The notes under the pieces were generated by a model. It was given only the letters and a program-made list of their open reading frames with translations. It ran no database searches and had not been told where the DNA came from. From contig NZ_SPMZ01000037.1 of assembly GCF_012939995.1 (NCBI RefSeq), forward strand, positions 1 to 51,772: a stretch of DNA of 51,772 bases. The letters run 5' to 3'. This DNA comes from Candidatus Competibacter phosphatis. GTDB taxonomy: Bacteria; Pseudomonadota; Gammaproteobacteria; Competibacterales; Competibacteraceae. Positions 16,111 to 24,859 of this stretch are shown here, piece after piece (the first letter of the stretch is position 1; every line of letters begins with the position of its first letter). The translations under genes and the position numbers were made by a program.

Positions 16111-16506
16111 TCAGGGAATCATCTCGGTGAACTGCCCCGGCTGAAGCACCGTGATCACGCCCGCCCACATACACATCAAGGTCGAAGTGTTGTTGAGCGC
16201 CGGCATATTGCCCAGCAGCACGGTCGGCGACCCCACCACCCACGGCGCCGGAGTAACGGGAATGCAGGGCATCGGGGTCAGCACGCCCATCGCCGCCGCG
16301 GTGGCCGTCGCCACCGTTGGATTAGCCAGACTCATGCACGCGCCGAACGTCATGATGTTGACCATCGGTTTGTTGTCCATAATATTCGCCGCCGGCATGT
16401 TGCTGGTCATCACTCTGTTTTGCGGCAGCACGACAAGCGTACTGATCCCCGGCGGAAAAGCAAATGTGCATTTCAACATGGCACCGTTACAAACATGCAT
16501 GGACAT
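16111..16506 (-). CDS. DUF4280 (PAAR-like) domain protein
   Basis: This 131-residue protein begins MSMHVCNGAMLKCTFAFPPG and has repeated NIMDNKPMVNIMTFGACMS and LLGNMPALNNTS segments. These are typical of DUF4280/PAAR-like proteins, which form the sharp tip of type VI secretion or other contractile injection spikes and often recruit effectors. The fold is rich in Cys, Met and Asn. No vgrG, tss or effector gene lies nearby, so this is an orphan tip or a remnant. A GGTGAG Shine-Dalgarno precedes the ATG. It is convergent with hrpB, whose stop is 6 bp away. Confidence 0.8.
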   Translation of the reverse strand: MSMHVCNGAMLKCTFAFPPGISTLVVLPQNRVMTSNMPAANIMDNKPMVNIMTFGACMSLANPTVATATAAAMGVLTPMPCIPVTPAPWVVGSPTVLLGNMPALNNTSTLMCMWAGVITVLQPGQFTEMIP

Positions 16507-16589
16507 ATGCTCACCTCGCGGGAATAGCCAATACCAGATGTTCGTTAAACTATAGCCTACCCACCCACCAGCCGTGGAGGACCAACGCC

Positions 16590-16979
16590 CTGTATCTTGC
16601 CCTCAAACATCTGCATATCACCACGGTGGTCTTGAGTCTGGCGTTATTCGTGCTGCGCGGGCTTTGGATACTGACCGACTCCCCGCAATCGCGGCGGCGC
16701 TGGGTACGGATCGTGCCGCACGTCATCGACGCCGTATTGCTGACCAGCGCCATCGGGCTAGTGCTGATCCTGCATCAATACCCGTTCGTACACGGCTGGC
16801 TGACCGCCAAGGTGCTGGGACTGACGGCCTACATCATCCTCGGCAGCATCGCCCTCAAGCGCGGCCCGACCAAACCGATCCGCGCCGCCGCCTGGATTTT
16901 GGCGCTGGCAACATTCGGCTACATCGTCAGCGTCGCCATGACTCATGCTCCGTCGGGCTTTCTGTCGTGGCTGTTGTAA
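16590..16979 (+). CDS. SirB2-family membrane protein, apparent CTG start
   Basis: This small polytopic inner-membrane protein (~129 residues, four hydrophobic helices) belongs to the SirB2 family, named after a Salmonella invasion-gene regulator locus but without a known biochemical role. The family N-terminus is typically MYLALKxLH. Here the matching codons are CTG-TAT-CTT-GCC-CTC-AAA-CAT-CTG, with a consensus GGAGG at 16576-16580, nine bases upstream of the CTG. The only in-frame ATG lies far upstream inside the divergent DUF4280 gene. A CTG start, or an A-to-C change or miscall, is therefore likely. Confidence 0.8.
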   Translation: MYLALKHLHITTVVLSLALFVLRGLWILTDSPQSRRRWVRIVPHVIDAVLLTSAIGLVLILHQYPFVHGWLTAKVLGLTAYIILGSIALKRGPTKPIRAAAWILALATFGYIVSVAMTHAPSGFLSWLL

Positions 16980-17113
16980 CTCCACTTGGGGTGACGCCAG
17001 CCAAGGCGCCGTGACGGGATTCGTCGATCATCCGACCCGGTATCGGATTGCAGCGCATGGCTTCGCGCCGCTCGGGAACCCGCGCGGATGCGATGGTCGC
17101 GGTTCCCACAACG

Positions 17114-17144
17114 AAAAAGCGCCGCATCGCGGCGGCGCTTTTTT
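17114..17144. terminator. Bidirectional terminator between sirB2 and the phasin gene
   Basis: AGCGCCGC (17118-17125) pairs with GCGGCGCT (17132-17139), with A-run and T-run flanks that extend the stem on both sides. It can terminate the plus-strand sirB2 transcript and the minus-strand phasin transcript. Confidence 0.8.
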
Positions 17145-17170
17145 GGCGAGGAACTCGATCGCAACGGCGA

Positions 17171-17518
17171 TCAATCCTTGAACAGCACGCTCAACATGTT
17201 CTGCCGTACCAAACGATTGGACTGATTACAGCAGTCCGTGCTCCATTCGGCCAACAGGCGGCCATCGTCCGCGATGCGGTGTCCCACGAAACTGGCCACC
17301 GCGAACTGGCTATCGGCGAACTCGTGCAAGCTGTGAGGATCGATCACCTTCAGGGCCACCTTGGCTTGGGCAACGCCCAGATCGACATAGGCTCTCAGGC
17401 TGTCCATCTGGAACCCAACCCACTTTTCCAATTGTCCGGCCATGGATTGATTGGCCCTGGTCAAGGATGCAACCCAAGGTCTGAATAGCTCGGTAAACCC
17501 AACAGAACCCTCGTTCAT
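17171..17518 (-). CDS. Phasin family protein
   Basis: Phasins coat polyhydroxyalkanoate granules and control their size and number. The 115-residue protein starting at 17518 (MNEGSVGFTELFRPWV) is an all-helical, amphipathic sequence with the family pattern of spaced aromatic and acidic residues (QLEKWVGFQMDSLRAYVDLGVAQAKVALKV). The start is chosen because a GGAGG-like site (GATTGGGAGGATGTCATG on the minus strand) precedes it; the upstream in-frame ATG adds an unconserved segment. The gene stands alone, separated from fbp by an AT-rich divergent promoter region. No PHA synthase gene is in the window. Confidence 0.75.
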   Translation of the reverse strand: MNEGSVGFTELFRPWVASLTRANQSMAGQLEKWVGFQMDSLRAYVDLGVAQAKVALKVIDPHSLHEFADSQFAVASFVGHRIADDGRLLAEWSTDCCNQSNRLVRQNMLSVLFKD

Positions 17519-17742
17519 GACATCCTCCCAATCCGGTTTTTCGAAATGACTGGGATGAAGTATAACAAAAAATGTTGCGTCGCGACAATAAATTCCATGC
17601 CCTGCATAAGGGTATGCGCGATCCACACTTTATTATATAAATCATTGCATTGTAAGAGTTCCATCCCTATTGCGACCCACGCGAGACCAAGGTCACGAAG
17701 CGTTCGCAGCCTCCATAAAACCATATTATTTTTTATGCTAAA

Positions 17743-17751
17743 TGATATAAT
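17743..17751 (+). promoter_or_regulatory. Extended -10 promoter upstream of fbp
   Basis: TGATATAAT at 17743-17751 is an exact extended -10 (TGn-TATAAT) in an AT-rich stretch. No good -35 is present at the usual spacing, as extended -10 promoters allow. Transcription would start near 17758, about 69 nt before the fbp start. The rest of 17519-17826 shows no gene. Confidence 0.5.
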
Positions 17752-17826
17752 CGGCGCGGAGCTTGGCCGGTGCGGACATCAGGAATCGCCGCGCCGTATT
17801 TGTTTAATCAACCCAGGAACACCGTC

Positions 17827-18846
17827 ATGCCCATCGGCACTACCATCACCGAATACTTCATCGAAGAACAGCGGCGCATCAAGGGCGTCTCGGGCGACTT
17901 CACCGCCCTGATCAACGATATCGTCATCGCTTGCAAGGCCATTTCCAGCGCGGTCCGCTACGGCAGCCTGGTCGGCGTGCTCGGCGCCGCCGATACCGAG
18001 AACATCCAGGGCGAGACGCAGAAAAAGCTGGACGTGATCTCCAACAACATATTCATCAATCGCAACGAATGGGCCGGACACGTCGCCGCCATGGCCTCCG
18101 AGGAAATGGCCGACGTCTACCATCTACCGACCCAGTACCCGCGAGGCAAGTATCTGCTGGTGTTCGATCCGCTGGACGGCTCCACCAATACCGACGTCAA
18201 CGGCCCGGTCGGCACCATCTTTTCGATCATGCGCCGACCCGAGGGCGCGACCGGCGAGCCGACCGAAGAAGACTTCCTGCAATCGGGCGTCCGACAGGTT
18301 TGCGCCGGTTACGCACTATTCGGACCATCCACCATGATGGTGCTCACCACCGGCCACGGCGTCAACGGCTTCACCCTGGACCAGCGTATCGGCGAGTTCA
18401 TCCTGACCAACCCCAACATGCGACTCCGGGAAGAAACCCAGGATTTTTCCATCAACACCGCCTACATGCGGTTTTGGGATCCGCCGGTGCGGCGCTACAT
18501 CGACGAATGCCTGGCCGGCAAGGAAGGGCCACGGCGCAAGGATTTCAACATGCGCTGGGCCGGCGCGATGATCGCCGACATCCACCGGGTACTGATCAAC
18601 GGCGGCGTGTTCCTTTATCCGACCGACCGCAAGCTGCGCGCCAAAAACCAGGAGGGCAAATTACGCCTGCTGTACGAGGCTAATCCGATGAGCTTCGTCG
18701 TCGAGCAAGCCGGCGGACTGGCAAGCACCGGTACCCAGCGGATCATGGAATTGCAACCGACCAACCTGCATCAACGCTGCCCGGTGATCATGGGATCCAA
18801 GAGCGAAGTCGAGCGCATCGTCTCCTACCATCTCGAAGCACAATAG
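17827..18846 (+). CDS. fbp: Fructose-1,6-bisphosphatase class 1
   Basis: This enzyme hydrolyses fructose 1,6-bisphosphate to fructose 6-phosphate in gluconeogenesis and, in autotrophs, the Calvin cycle. The 339-residue protein starts MPIGTTITEYFIEEQRR. The conserved metal site LLVFDPLDGSTNTDVNGPVGTIFSI is present, as are the phosphate/sugar-binding regions (MRWAGAMIADIHRVLINGGVFLYPTDRK, EANPMSFVVEQAGG). The extension into 17770 is unnecessary because the promoter lies there. In a polymer-cycling cell it would serve glycogen synthesis, but this is inference. A GC-rich hairpin (18861-18891) follows without a T-run. Confidence 0.96.
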   Translation: MPIGTTITEYFIEEQRRIKGVSGDFTALINDIVIACKAISSAVRYGSLVGVLGAADTENIQGETQKKLDVISNNIFINRNEWAGHVAAMASEEMADVYHLPTQYPRGKYLLVFDPLDGSTNTDVNGPVGTIFSIMRRPEGATGEPTEEDFLQSGVRQVCAGYALFGPSTMMVLTTGHGVNGFTLDQRIGEFILTNPNMRLREETQDFSINTAYMRFWDPPVRRYIDECLAGKEGPRRKDFNMRWAGAMIADIHRVLINGGVFLYPTDRKLRAKNQEGKLRLLYEANPMSFVVEQAGGLASTGTQRIMELQPTNLHQRCPVIMGSKSEVERIVSYHLEAQ

Positions 18847-19060
18847 CTCGCACGGCTACCCGCCCGTCTCATCCTCGCGATCGGACGGGCGAGGGGCCAA
18901 GATTCCTTCCGGTGGCGACAAGATTCGAGCCGAGAAATCCGGTGTCTTCGCTTCGGTCTCTTACACTACCCCGCTCCATCATCTATAGCTATTATGAACA
19001 GGTAATTCCGATGTAAACCACCCACGATTTTCCGCCTCTCGATCTTGCAGAGATAATTGC

Positions 19061-21535
19061 ATGGAACCGACGCCTTCCCGTCCAGTACCGCTCGCCGGCA
19101 AACTCAAGCGTATCGAGGAACTCGCCGAGAAGCTCGTTTACATCAAATGGAGCCGGGAGTTTTTCGTGCTACTGCTGCGAGCGACGCAGGATGTCCTGGC
19201 GCTGGCCCGCCCACGGCCCGAGCATCACAAGGTCGTGGTATTGGCCGAACGGCTCGAACAACAGCTCAGCGAATGTCTGGATAAAGGTGATTTGCCCAAG
19301 GGGGCCGAGCGTGAGCGCCTGATCGCCATCGTGGACGCACTCTGCCGCGCGGCACCTCTCTCTGACGGCGATCCAGGCCGGATCGATCCAGTTACGCAAA
19401 AACCGACCGAACCCCGCACCGTGCCGCTGTTTTCCCGGTGGGAAAAGAGCGAACGGCCGCAGCCGACGACCGGCGGAACCTCGACCCCGAAGCTGTGGTT
19501 GGTGGCACCCGACTCGGCGAACGGGCTGGCGCGCAAGATCGAACAACGGGGCGGCTTTCAGGTCCGGCGCTGCGCCACTCTGGCCGAAGTCCGCGCGCTG
19601 CTGGCGCAGTCCGAACAGCCGGCCGCCCTGATCATCGACCTGGATTTCGTCGCCGACCACCAACCCCCGCTGGAACAGATCAAAACCCTGAGGCAATTGT
19701 TGGCTCCGGAATCCCCCCTCTTTTTCTTGGCCGACCGTGGCGACATCGCCGCCCGGCTCGATGCGGTGGAAACCGGCGGGTCCGGCTACTTCATCAAGCC
19801 GGTGGATATCGCCCTGTTGCTGGAAATCCTGAACGAGCGAGTGCTGAGAACGTCCAATCACCGCATCCTGATCGTTGACGACGCGCTGCTCGCCGCCCGC
19901 GAAATCGCGCGCTGGCTGGATAGCCGCGGCATGGCGACGCAGGTCCTCGCCCAACCGCTGCAGATCCTGCAAGCCATCGCCAACTTTCGACCCAACCTAT
20001 TGATTCTCAATATCGATTTAAAGGAAACCGATGGATTGACGTTGGCCCAGGCCATCCAGCAACACGAACTGTTGCGCGAACTCCCGCTGATCTTGCTGTC
20101 GGAGCGCGCTGATAGCAGCGAGCGACTATCGGCCACCAGCTTGAGCGGCGAGGCCCTGCTCGGCAAGTCCCTGAACCCGGAACTACTGTTCGCGGCCGTC
20201 GCCAAGCGCTTGCGGCAGCGGCACGGCCTGTACCGCAAGCTGAGCCAGATCAGCCACCGGGATACCGTCAGTGGCTTGTACAACCGTCCGTACTTCCTCG
20301 CCCACCTGGAACGAGCACTGATCACCGCCGAGGCCAATACCCAGCCGGTGGCGATCATGCTGATCTCCCTGGACAACCTGCATGTGATCGAAAGCCATGA
20401 TGTGGCCACGGCTGACGAGATCGTCGAACAAGCCGCCAAACGTCTGCAAACCGCTCTGGGCCCCGACCCGATCGCGGCCCGGTTCGGCAACGCCGTCTTC
20501 ACGGTCCTGCTGAGCTTCACCAGCCAGGAAGCACTGCTGGCCACGGCACACGCGGTGCAGGGGGCACTGGAAACCGATGCCTACCCCTTCAACAGCGAGG
20601 GCTTTCAACTGCGCACCAGCATCGGCATCAGCGTGGCTACCCCCACCCTGCGCGAAACCGCCCTCCTGATCCAGCAAGCCGACATGGCCTGCGGCATGGC
20701 CCGGGATAGCAAGGATATGCGGATCCTCGTCCAGCACGGTCAGAGCGCCGAACAGGAGGCGGACCACCCGCGGCAGCGTCGCTTGCTGGAGGAGATCCGC
20801 GAAGCCGTGCAACAGCAGCGGATGAATCTGTTGTTCCAGCCGGTGGTCAGCCTGCGCGGCGATACCACCGAGCGCTATGAAGTGCTGCTGCGGATGCGCA
20901 ACCGCGAAGGCTGGGAATTGCTGCCAGAAACCATATTCAGTCTGGTCAAGCGCCACCGGATCGGCATGGTCCTCGACCGCTGGGTCATCGCCCACTCCAT
21001 CCGCATGCTACGCGAGCGGCAGATGCGTGGTCATTCGGCGGTTCTGTTCATCAATATTTCCCCCACCATCCTGCAAGACGACGAACTCCCGGACTGGCTA
21101 CACAGCGGCCTGCAAAAAACCGGCGTGCCGGCCGCCAACCTGGTGTTCGAGATCGCCGAAACCACCGCCGAACTCAACCGGCAGGCGCTGCTGCCCTTTT
21201 TACGAAAGCTCAAGCAACTGGGCTGCGGCCTCTCGCTTGACCATTTCAGCGGCCACGAACGCGCGCAGGCGCTCGTGCAACTCCTGCAGGCCGATTACGT
21301 CAAGCTGGCTCCCCGGTTCACCCAGGACCTGCTCAATGACAAGGCACGCCAGCAACAGCTTGGGCAGATGACGCGCGAGTTGGCCACGCTGGGCGTGACC
21401 ACCATCATCACCGGCATCGAGGATGCGAGCAATCTGCCGGTGCTGTGGTCATGCGGCATCGATTTCGTCCAGGGTTATTTCCTGCAACGGCCGCACACCG
21501 ACATGAGCTACGATTTCGATCAAACGGTGCTGTGA
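19061..21535 (+). CDS. Dual-receiver protein with degenerate GGDEF and EAL domains
   Basis: This 824-residue cytosolic signalling protein contains an N-terminal helical domain (~1-100), a first receiver-like domain (~146-266), a second receiver (~268-390), a GGDEF fold (~405-545) and an EAL fold (~580-815). In the second receiver the phosphoacceptor position reads LILNID, so the usual Asp appears to be Asn. The GGDEF signature is GNAVF, without catalytic residues. The EAL motif is EVLLR, and the DDFG-type motif is DHFSG. It is therefore unlikely to make cyclic-di-GMP and probably cannot hydrolyse it. A c-di-GMP-binding effector like LapD or FimX is more plausible. ampD follows 6 bp downstream. 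Confidence 0.88.
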   Translation: MEPTPSRPVPLAGKLKRIEELAEKLVYIKWSREFFVLLLRATQDVLALARPRPEHHKVVVLAERLEQQLSECLDKGDLPKGAERERLIAIVDALCRAAPLSDGDPGRIDPVTQKPTEPRTVPLFSRWEKSERPQPTTGGTSTPKLWLVAPDSANGLARKIEQRGGFQVRRCATLAEVRALLAQSEQPAALIIDLDFVADHQPPLEQIKTLRQLLAPESPLFFLADRGDIAARLDAVETGGSGYFIKPVDIALLLEILNERVLRTSNHRILIVDDALLAAREIARWLDSRGMATQVLAQPLQILQAIANFRPNLLILNIDLKETDGLTLAQAIQQHELLRELPLILLSERADSSERLSATSLSGEALLGKSLNPELLFAAVAKRLRQRHGLYRKLSQISHRDTVSGLYNRPYFLAHLERALITAEANTQPVAIMLISLDNLHVIESHDVATADEIVEQAAKRLQTALGPDPIAARFGNAVFTVLLSFTSQEALLATAHAVQGALETDAYPFNSEGFQLRTSIGISVATPTLRETALLIQQADMACGMARDSKDMRILVQHGQSAEQEADHPRQRRLLEEIREAVQQQRMNLLFQPVVSLRGDTTERYEVLLRMRNREGWELLPETIFSLVKRHRIGMVLDRWVIAHSIRMLRERQMRGHSAVLFINISPTILQDDELPDWLHSGLQKTGVPAANLVFEIAETTAELNRQALLPFLRKLKQLGCGLSLDHFSGHERAQALVQLLQADYVKLAPRFTQDLLNDKARQQQLGQMTRELATLGVTTIITGIEDASNLPVLWSCGIDFVQGYFLQRPHTDMSYDFDQTVL

Positions 21536-21541
21536 CCGGCG

Positions 21542-22108
21542 ATGCGGGTCGATCTGAGCACGGGACTGCTGGACGTTGCGCGCCAAGCGCCCTCGCCCAA
21601 CCACGACGACCGACCGGCCGGCTCGGTGATCGACCTGATCGTGATCCACGGGATCAGCCTGCCGCCCGGCGAGTTCGGCGGGTCGTGGATCGACGCGCTG
21701 TTCGCCAACACGCTCGACCCCAACGCGCATCCCTATTTTCGAACCCTCGTCGGACTGCGCGTGTCGGCACACCTGTTGATTCGGCGGGACGGCGAAATCG
21801 TACAGTACGTACCGTTCCAACACCGGGCCTGGCACGCCGGTGAGTCAGCTTACCGCAACCGCCATCGTTGCAACGACTTCAGCATCGGCATCGAACTGGA
21901 AGGCACCGACCACCTACCCTACGACGAGCGTCAGTACCCGATACTGGCGGCCCTCATCACTACCCTGCGCGCGGCCTACCCCACCATCGCGCCGAAACGG
22001 CTGGCCGGTCATGCCGACATCGCGCCGGGCCGAAAGACCGATCCGGGGCCGGCGTTCGACTGGACCAGGCTGCGCCGGTTGCTGGGAGAGACCAGCGCCG
22101 CTAAATGA
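21542..22108 (+). CDS. ampD: 1,6-anhydro-N-acetylmuramyl-L-alanine amidase
   Basis: AmpD is a cytosolic zinc amidase of peptidoglycan recycling. It cleaves the amide bond of anhydro-muropeptides, and its loss can induce AmpC beta-lactamases in some species. The 188-residue protein shows the zinc ligands His (LIVIHGISLPPGEFGG) and His/Asp (GHADIAPGRKTDPGP), plus the typical segment AWHAGES and NDFSIGIELEGTD. It follows the REC/GGDEF/EAL gene within 6 bp and converges on the monooxygenase gene, overlapping its corrected end by 8 bp. No ampE follows it. The sequence is intact. Confidence 0.95.
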   Translation: MRVDLSTGLLDVARQAPSPNHDDRPAGSVIDLIVIHGISLPPGEFGGSWIDALFANTLDPNAHPYFRTLVGLRVSAHLLIRRDGEIVQYVPFQHRAWHAGESAYRNRHRCNDFSIGIELEGTDHLPYDERQYPILAALITTLRAAYPTIAPKRLAGHADIAPGRKTDPGPAFDWTRLRRLLGETSAAK

Positions 22109-23259
22109 AGCAGGCCGGATCGGGGGGACTCTCGGCCGCCGGCGCTGCCCGGTCGACGGGTTCCGCCGCCGCCAACTCCTGCGGCGCCTCTTCGCCCCCC
22201 CAGCAATGTCGCCGCCTGTTCCGCCCAAGCCGCGATCAACTCGGCCGCTGGCCGGCTCTCGCTCAAATGGCAACCCTGCCCGGCCCACAAGGCCATGAAA
22301 TCGGTCAGATCCCGCTCGGCGGCGACCTGACGCAGTTTCTCGGTCAAGAACAATTGCAGCGGGAAACCGGGCAGATCGGCTTCGTGCGAGTGCAGTTCGT
22401 TGACCAAGCGGTTGCGCAATACCCGACCAACGCGGCCAGTGAACACGCGACTCAGGGTGGTGGCGATTTCGCTGCCTTCGCTCAGCAGCGCCTTGTAGGC
22501 GGGAGACGCGCCGCTTTCCGGGCAAGCCAGGAAGGCGGTACCCATCTGGATGCCCGCCGCGCCCAATATCCGGGCGGCGGCGATGCCGCGCCCGTCCATG
22601 ATGCCGCCGCCGGCGACGATGGGCACCCTGATGTGCTTGGCCAGCAACGGTACCAAGGTCAGGATACCGACCAACCCCTGCTCCGGGTGACCGATGAAGG
22701 TACCGCGATGGCCACCGGCCTCGGCGCCCTGGGCGACGATAAAATCCACCCCGCTCTCCTCCAGCACGATCGCTTCCAGCAGGTGGGTGGCGGTACCGAA
22801 AGTGACAATTCCGGCATCCCGCAACAGATCCAGATACACGGTATCCGGCGCGCCGAAAATAAAGCTGACCGCCGCCACCCGTTCTTCCATCACCACATCC
22901 AGCAGTTCTTCGAATGCCGGCGGTTCCGGCGGCATGGGCGATTCCGGCGGCAGCCCCAGTTCGGCCCGGTATGGAGCCAGCAATTCGCGGGCACGGGCGA
23001 GGCGGGCGGGGTCGCCGGGGGCCGCGCCGCCCAGCGCCAGGTTGACGGCAAACGGCCGGTCGGTGAGGGCACGCATCTCGGCGATGGCTTGCCGCAAGGC
23101 TTCGGGCTGCGGATAGCCGCCCGCCAATGACCCCAAGCCGCCGGCGTTGCTAATCGCCGCCGCCAGTTGCGGGGTACCGGGACCACCGGCCAGCGGTGCC
23201 TGAATGATCGGATAGCGGAGGTCGAGTCGTTCGGTAAGCGCGGTATGGGACCAGTTCAT
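22101..23259 (-). CDS. Nitronate monooxygenase-like flavoprotein (C-terminus frameshifted as read)
   Basis: This TIM-barrel, FMN-binding enzyme of the nitronate monooxygenase/2-nitropropane dioxygenase family oxidises alkyl nitronates. The N-terminus is RYPIIQAPLAGGPGTPQLAAAISNAGGLG, the putative catalytic His is in QGAEAGGHRGTF, and FMN phosphate is bound at VAGGGIMDGRGIAAARILGAAGIQMGTAFL. The frame is disturbed at seven C (22195-22201, plus strand). Removing one base restores LLGGEEAPQELAAAEPVD and a stop at 22101-22103. As read, the frame continues to 22009 with a low-complexity tail antisense to ampD. The coordinates give the corrected reading. The substrate is uncertain. Confidence 0.88.
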
Positions 23260-23356
23260 GAATGGCAGCTCGTCACAGAGGCGTTAGCGTAAATGGGCAA
23301 CCCGGTGAGGACCGGGCTGGAATCATCTTAACGTCTTCAAGCGCCGCGCTCATCCT

Positions 23357-24082
23357 TCATCCCAGCAGCCGGCGGACGATGAAGCCCGCCAGCATCACTC
23401 CGAACAGCGCCGGCAGGTAGGAAATCGTCCCGTTCACCGCGCGCGGTCGACCCGGCGTATCGCCGCTGACCGGCTGATGCGGCAGCGGCGGGCGGCGCGG
23501 CTCGTCGCTGTAGATCACGGGATAATTCAGCGGCGCATCCAGTACCCGCAAGCGACGACGCAACTCGCGAGCCAGCGGACACATCTGGGTCTGGTTCAAT
23601 GGCGCCACCCGCACCCGAGTCACGTCCAGACAATTACCCGCCCCCAGCGCCGAAATCACCGGTACGCCCCGACGTTGGCAGGATGCCACCAGCGCCGCCT
23701 TGCAAGCGATACTGTCGATGCAGTCAGCGACGTAGTCATAAGGCGCGGCGGTCAGCAGGGCTTCAGCCGCCTCCGGCTGGAGAAACTCGCCAAGCAGGGT
23801 CAGCTCGAGAGTGGGATCGATATCGCGCAGCCGCTCAGCCATCAGCTCGACCTTGGGTCGACCGAGGGTGGAATGCAGCGCCAGCAATTGGCGGTTGAGA
23901 TTGGAGGGCGACACCACGTCGTGATCCAGCAGGGTCAAACGGCCGATGCCGGCTCGACCCAACGCCTCGGCGGCGTAACCGCCGACCCCGCCCAGTCCCG
24001 CCACCAGCACATGCGCCGCCCGCAACCGGGCCAGCCCAGCGGCGCCGATCAGGATCTCAGTGCGAGCCTGAGGGTACGGCAT
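23357..24082 (-). CDS. tcdA: tRNA threonylcarbamoyladenosine dehydratase (TcdA/CsdL)
   Basis: TcdA is an E1-like enzyme that uses ATP to cyclise t6A37 of tRNA to ct6A. The start at 24082 gives MPYPQARTEILIGAAGLARLR. The nucleotide-binding loop is VAGLGGVGGYAAEALGRAGIG, followed by LLDHDVVSPSNLNRQLLAL and the conserved DCIDSIACKAALV. A C-terminal hydrophobic segment (FGVMLAGFIVRRLLG) fits the membrane-associated tail of the family. The gene overlaps the end of tatD by 26 bp, indicating joint transcription. About 241 residues, slightly shorter than E. coli TcdA. Confidence 0.93.
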   Translation of the reverse strand: MPYPQARTEILIGAAGLARLRAAHVLVAGLGGVGGYAAEALGRAGIGRLTLLDHDVVSPSNLNRQLLALHSTLGRPKVELMAERLRDIDPTLELTLLGEFLQPEAAEALLTAAPYDYVADCIDSIACKAALVASCQRRGVPVISALGAGNCLDVTRVRVAPLNQTQMCPLARELRRRLRVLDAPLNYPVIYSDEPRRPPLPHQPVSGDTPGRPRAVNGTISYLPALFGVMLAGFIVRRLLG

Positions 24083-24848
24083 CGGGAATTCCGAACAACC
24101 GGCGGGCATTGGCGCTGGTGGCGGCGGCAACCTCGGTCGGATCGGCCCCGCGCAGTTCGGCGACGCAGGCCAGCACTTCCGGCAGGAAGGCCGGCTCGTT
24201 GCGCTGGCCCGGATGCGCGCTCGCCGGCTGGTCGGGTGAATCGGTCTCCAATATGAAACCGTCCAACGGCAGATAACGGATCAGGCCACGCAGCCGGGTG
24301 GCGCGCGAATAGGTCAGCGGCCCACCGAAGCCGAGCAGGAAATCCAGATCGAGCAATCGCCGAGCCTGGGCCTCGCTACCGGAGAAGCTGTGCACCACTC
24401 CGCGCACGCCGGCAAAACGCCGCAGGTACTTGATGACCTGATCCACCGCGTGACGGGCGTGAATGATCACCGGCAGATCGTGACGGCGGGCCAGTCGCAG
24501 TTGTCCGGTGAAATACTCGGCTTGCGCGCCGGCATCAAGGTCGGGCAGATAGTAATCCAGCCCGATCTCGCCGATGGCGGTGGGCTTTTCCCGAACCACC
24601 CAGTCCGCCAGCGCATCCAGATGCTCGGGCCGGTGCTCGGCCAGATAGGCCGGGTGCAAGCCATAGCTGGGATACAGCCCCGGATAACGCGCCGCGACCG
24701 CCCGGAGCTTCGGCCACAGTCGGGCGCTGACCGCCGCCAGCACTTGCGCCTCCACTCCGGCGGCCCGCGCCCGCTGATAAGCGGCGTCGCGGTCGCCATC
24801 GAAACTGACGTCGTCGAAATGAGTATGACTATCGATCAGGATGGGCAT
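24057..24848 (-). CDS. TatD-family metal-dependent hydrolase
   Basis: TatD-family proteins are TIM-barrel metallohydrolases, several with DNase activity. The start at 24848 gives MPILIDSHTHFDDVSFDGDR, with metal ligands in HTH. Others are in IGEIGLDYY, VIIHARHA, VVHSFSG and ETDSPD. The 263-residue length is normal. A longer in-frame frame reaching 25610 is an artefact that overlaps the AraC-type gene antisense-free but in another phase. The family is named after the tat operon of E. coli, although it is not required for Tat export. It is probably co-transcribed with the upstream regulator (11-bp gap) and with tcdA. Confidence 0.92.
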   Translation of the reverse strand: MPILIDSHTHFDDVSFDGDRDAAYQRARAAGVEAQVLAAVSARLWPKLRAVAARYPGLYPSYGLHPAYLAEHRPEHLDALADWVVREKPTAIGEIGLDYYLPDLDAGAQAEYFTGQLRLARRHDLPVIIHARHAVDQVIKYLRRFAGVRGVVHSFSGSEAQARRLLDLDFLLGFGGPLTYSRATRLRGLIRYLPLDGFILETDSPDQPASAHPGQRNEPAFLPEVLACVAELRGADPTEVAAATSANARRLFGIPDAVPSGSH

Positions 24849-24859
24849 GGGAACGTAGC

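Noticed and set aside
17770..17826. N-terminal extension of fructose-bisphosphatase
   Set aside because: The extended frame begins just after the extended -10 promoter and adds unconserved residues. The family start MPIGTTITEYF is at 17827.
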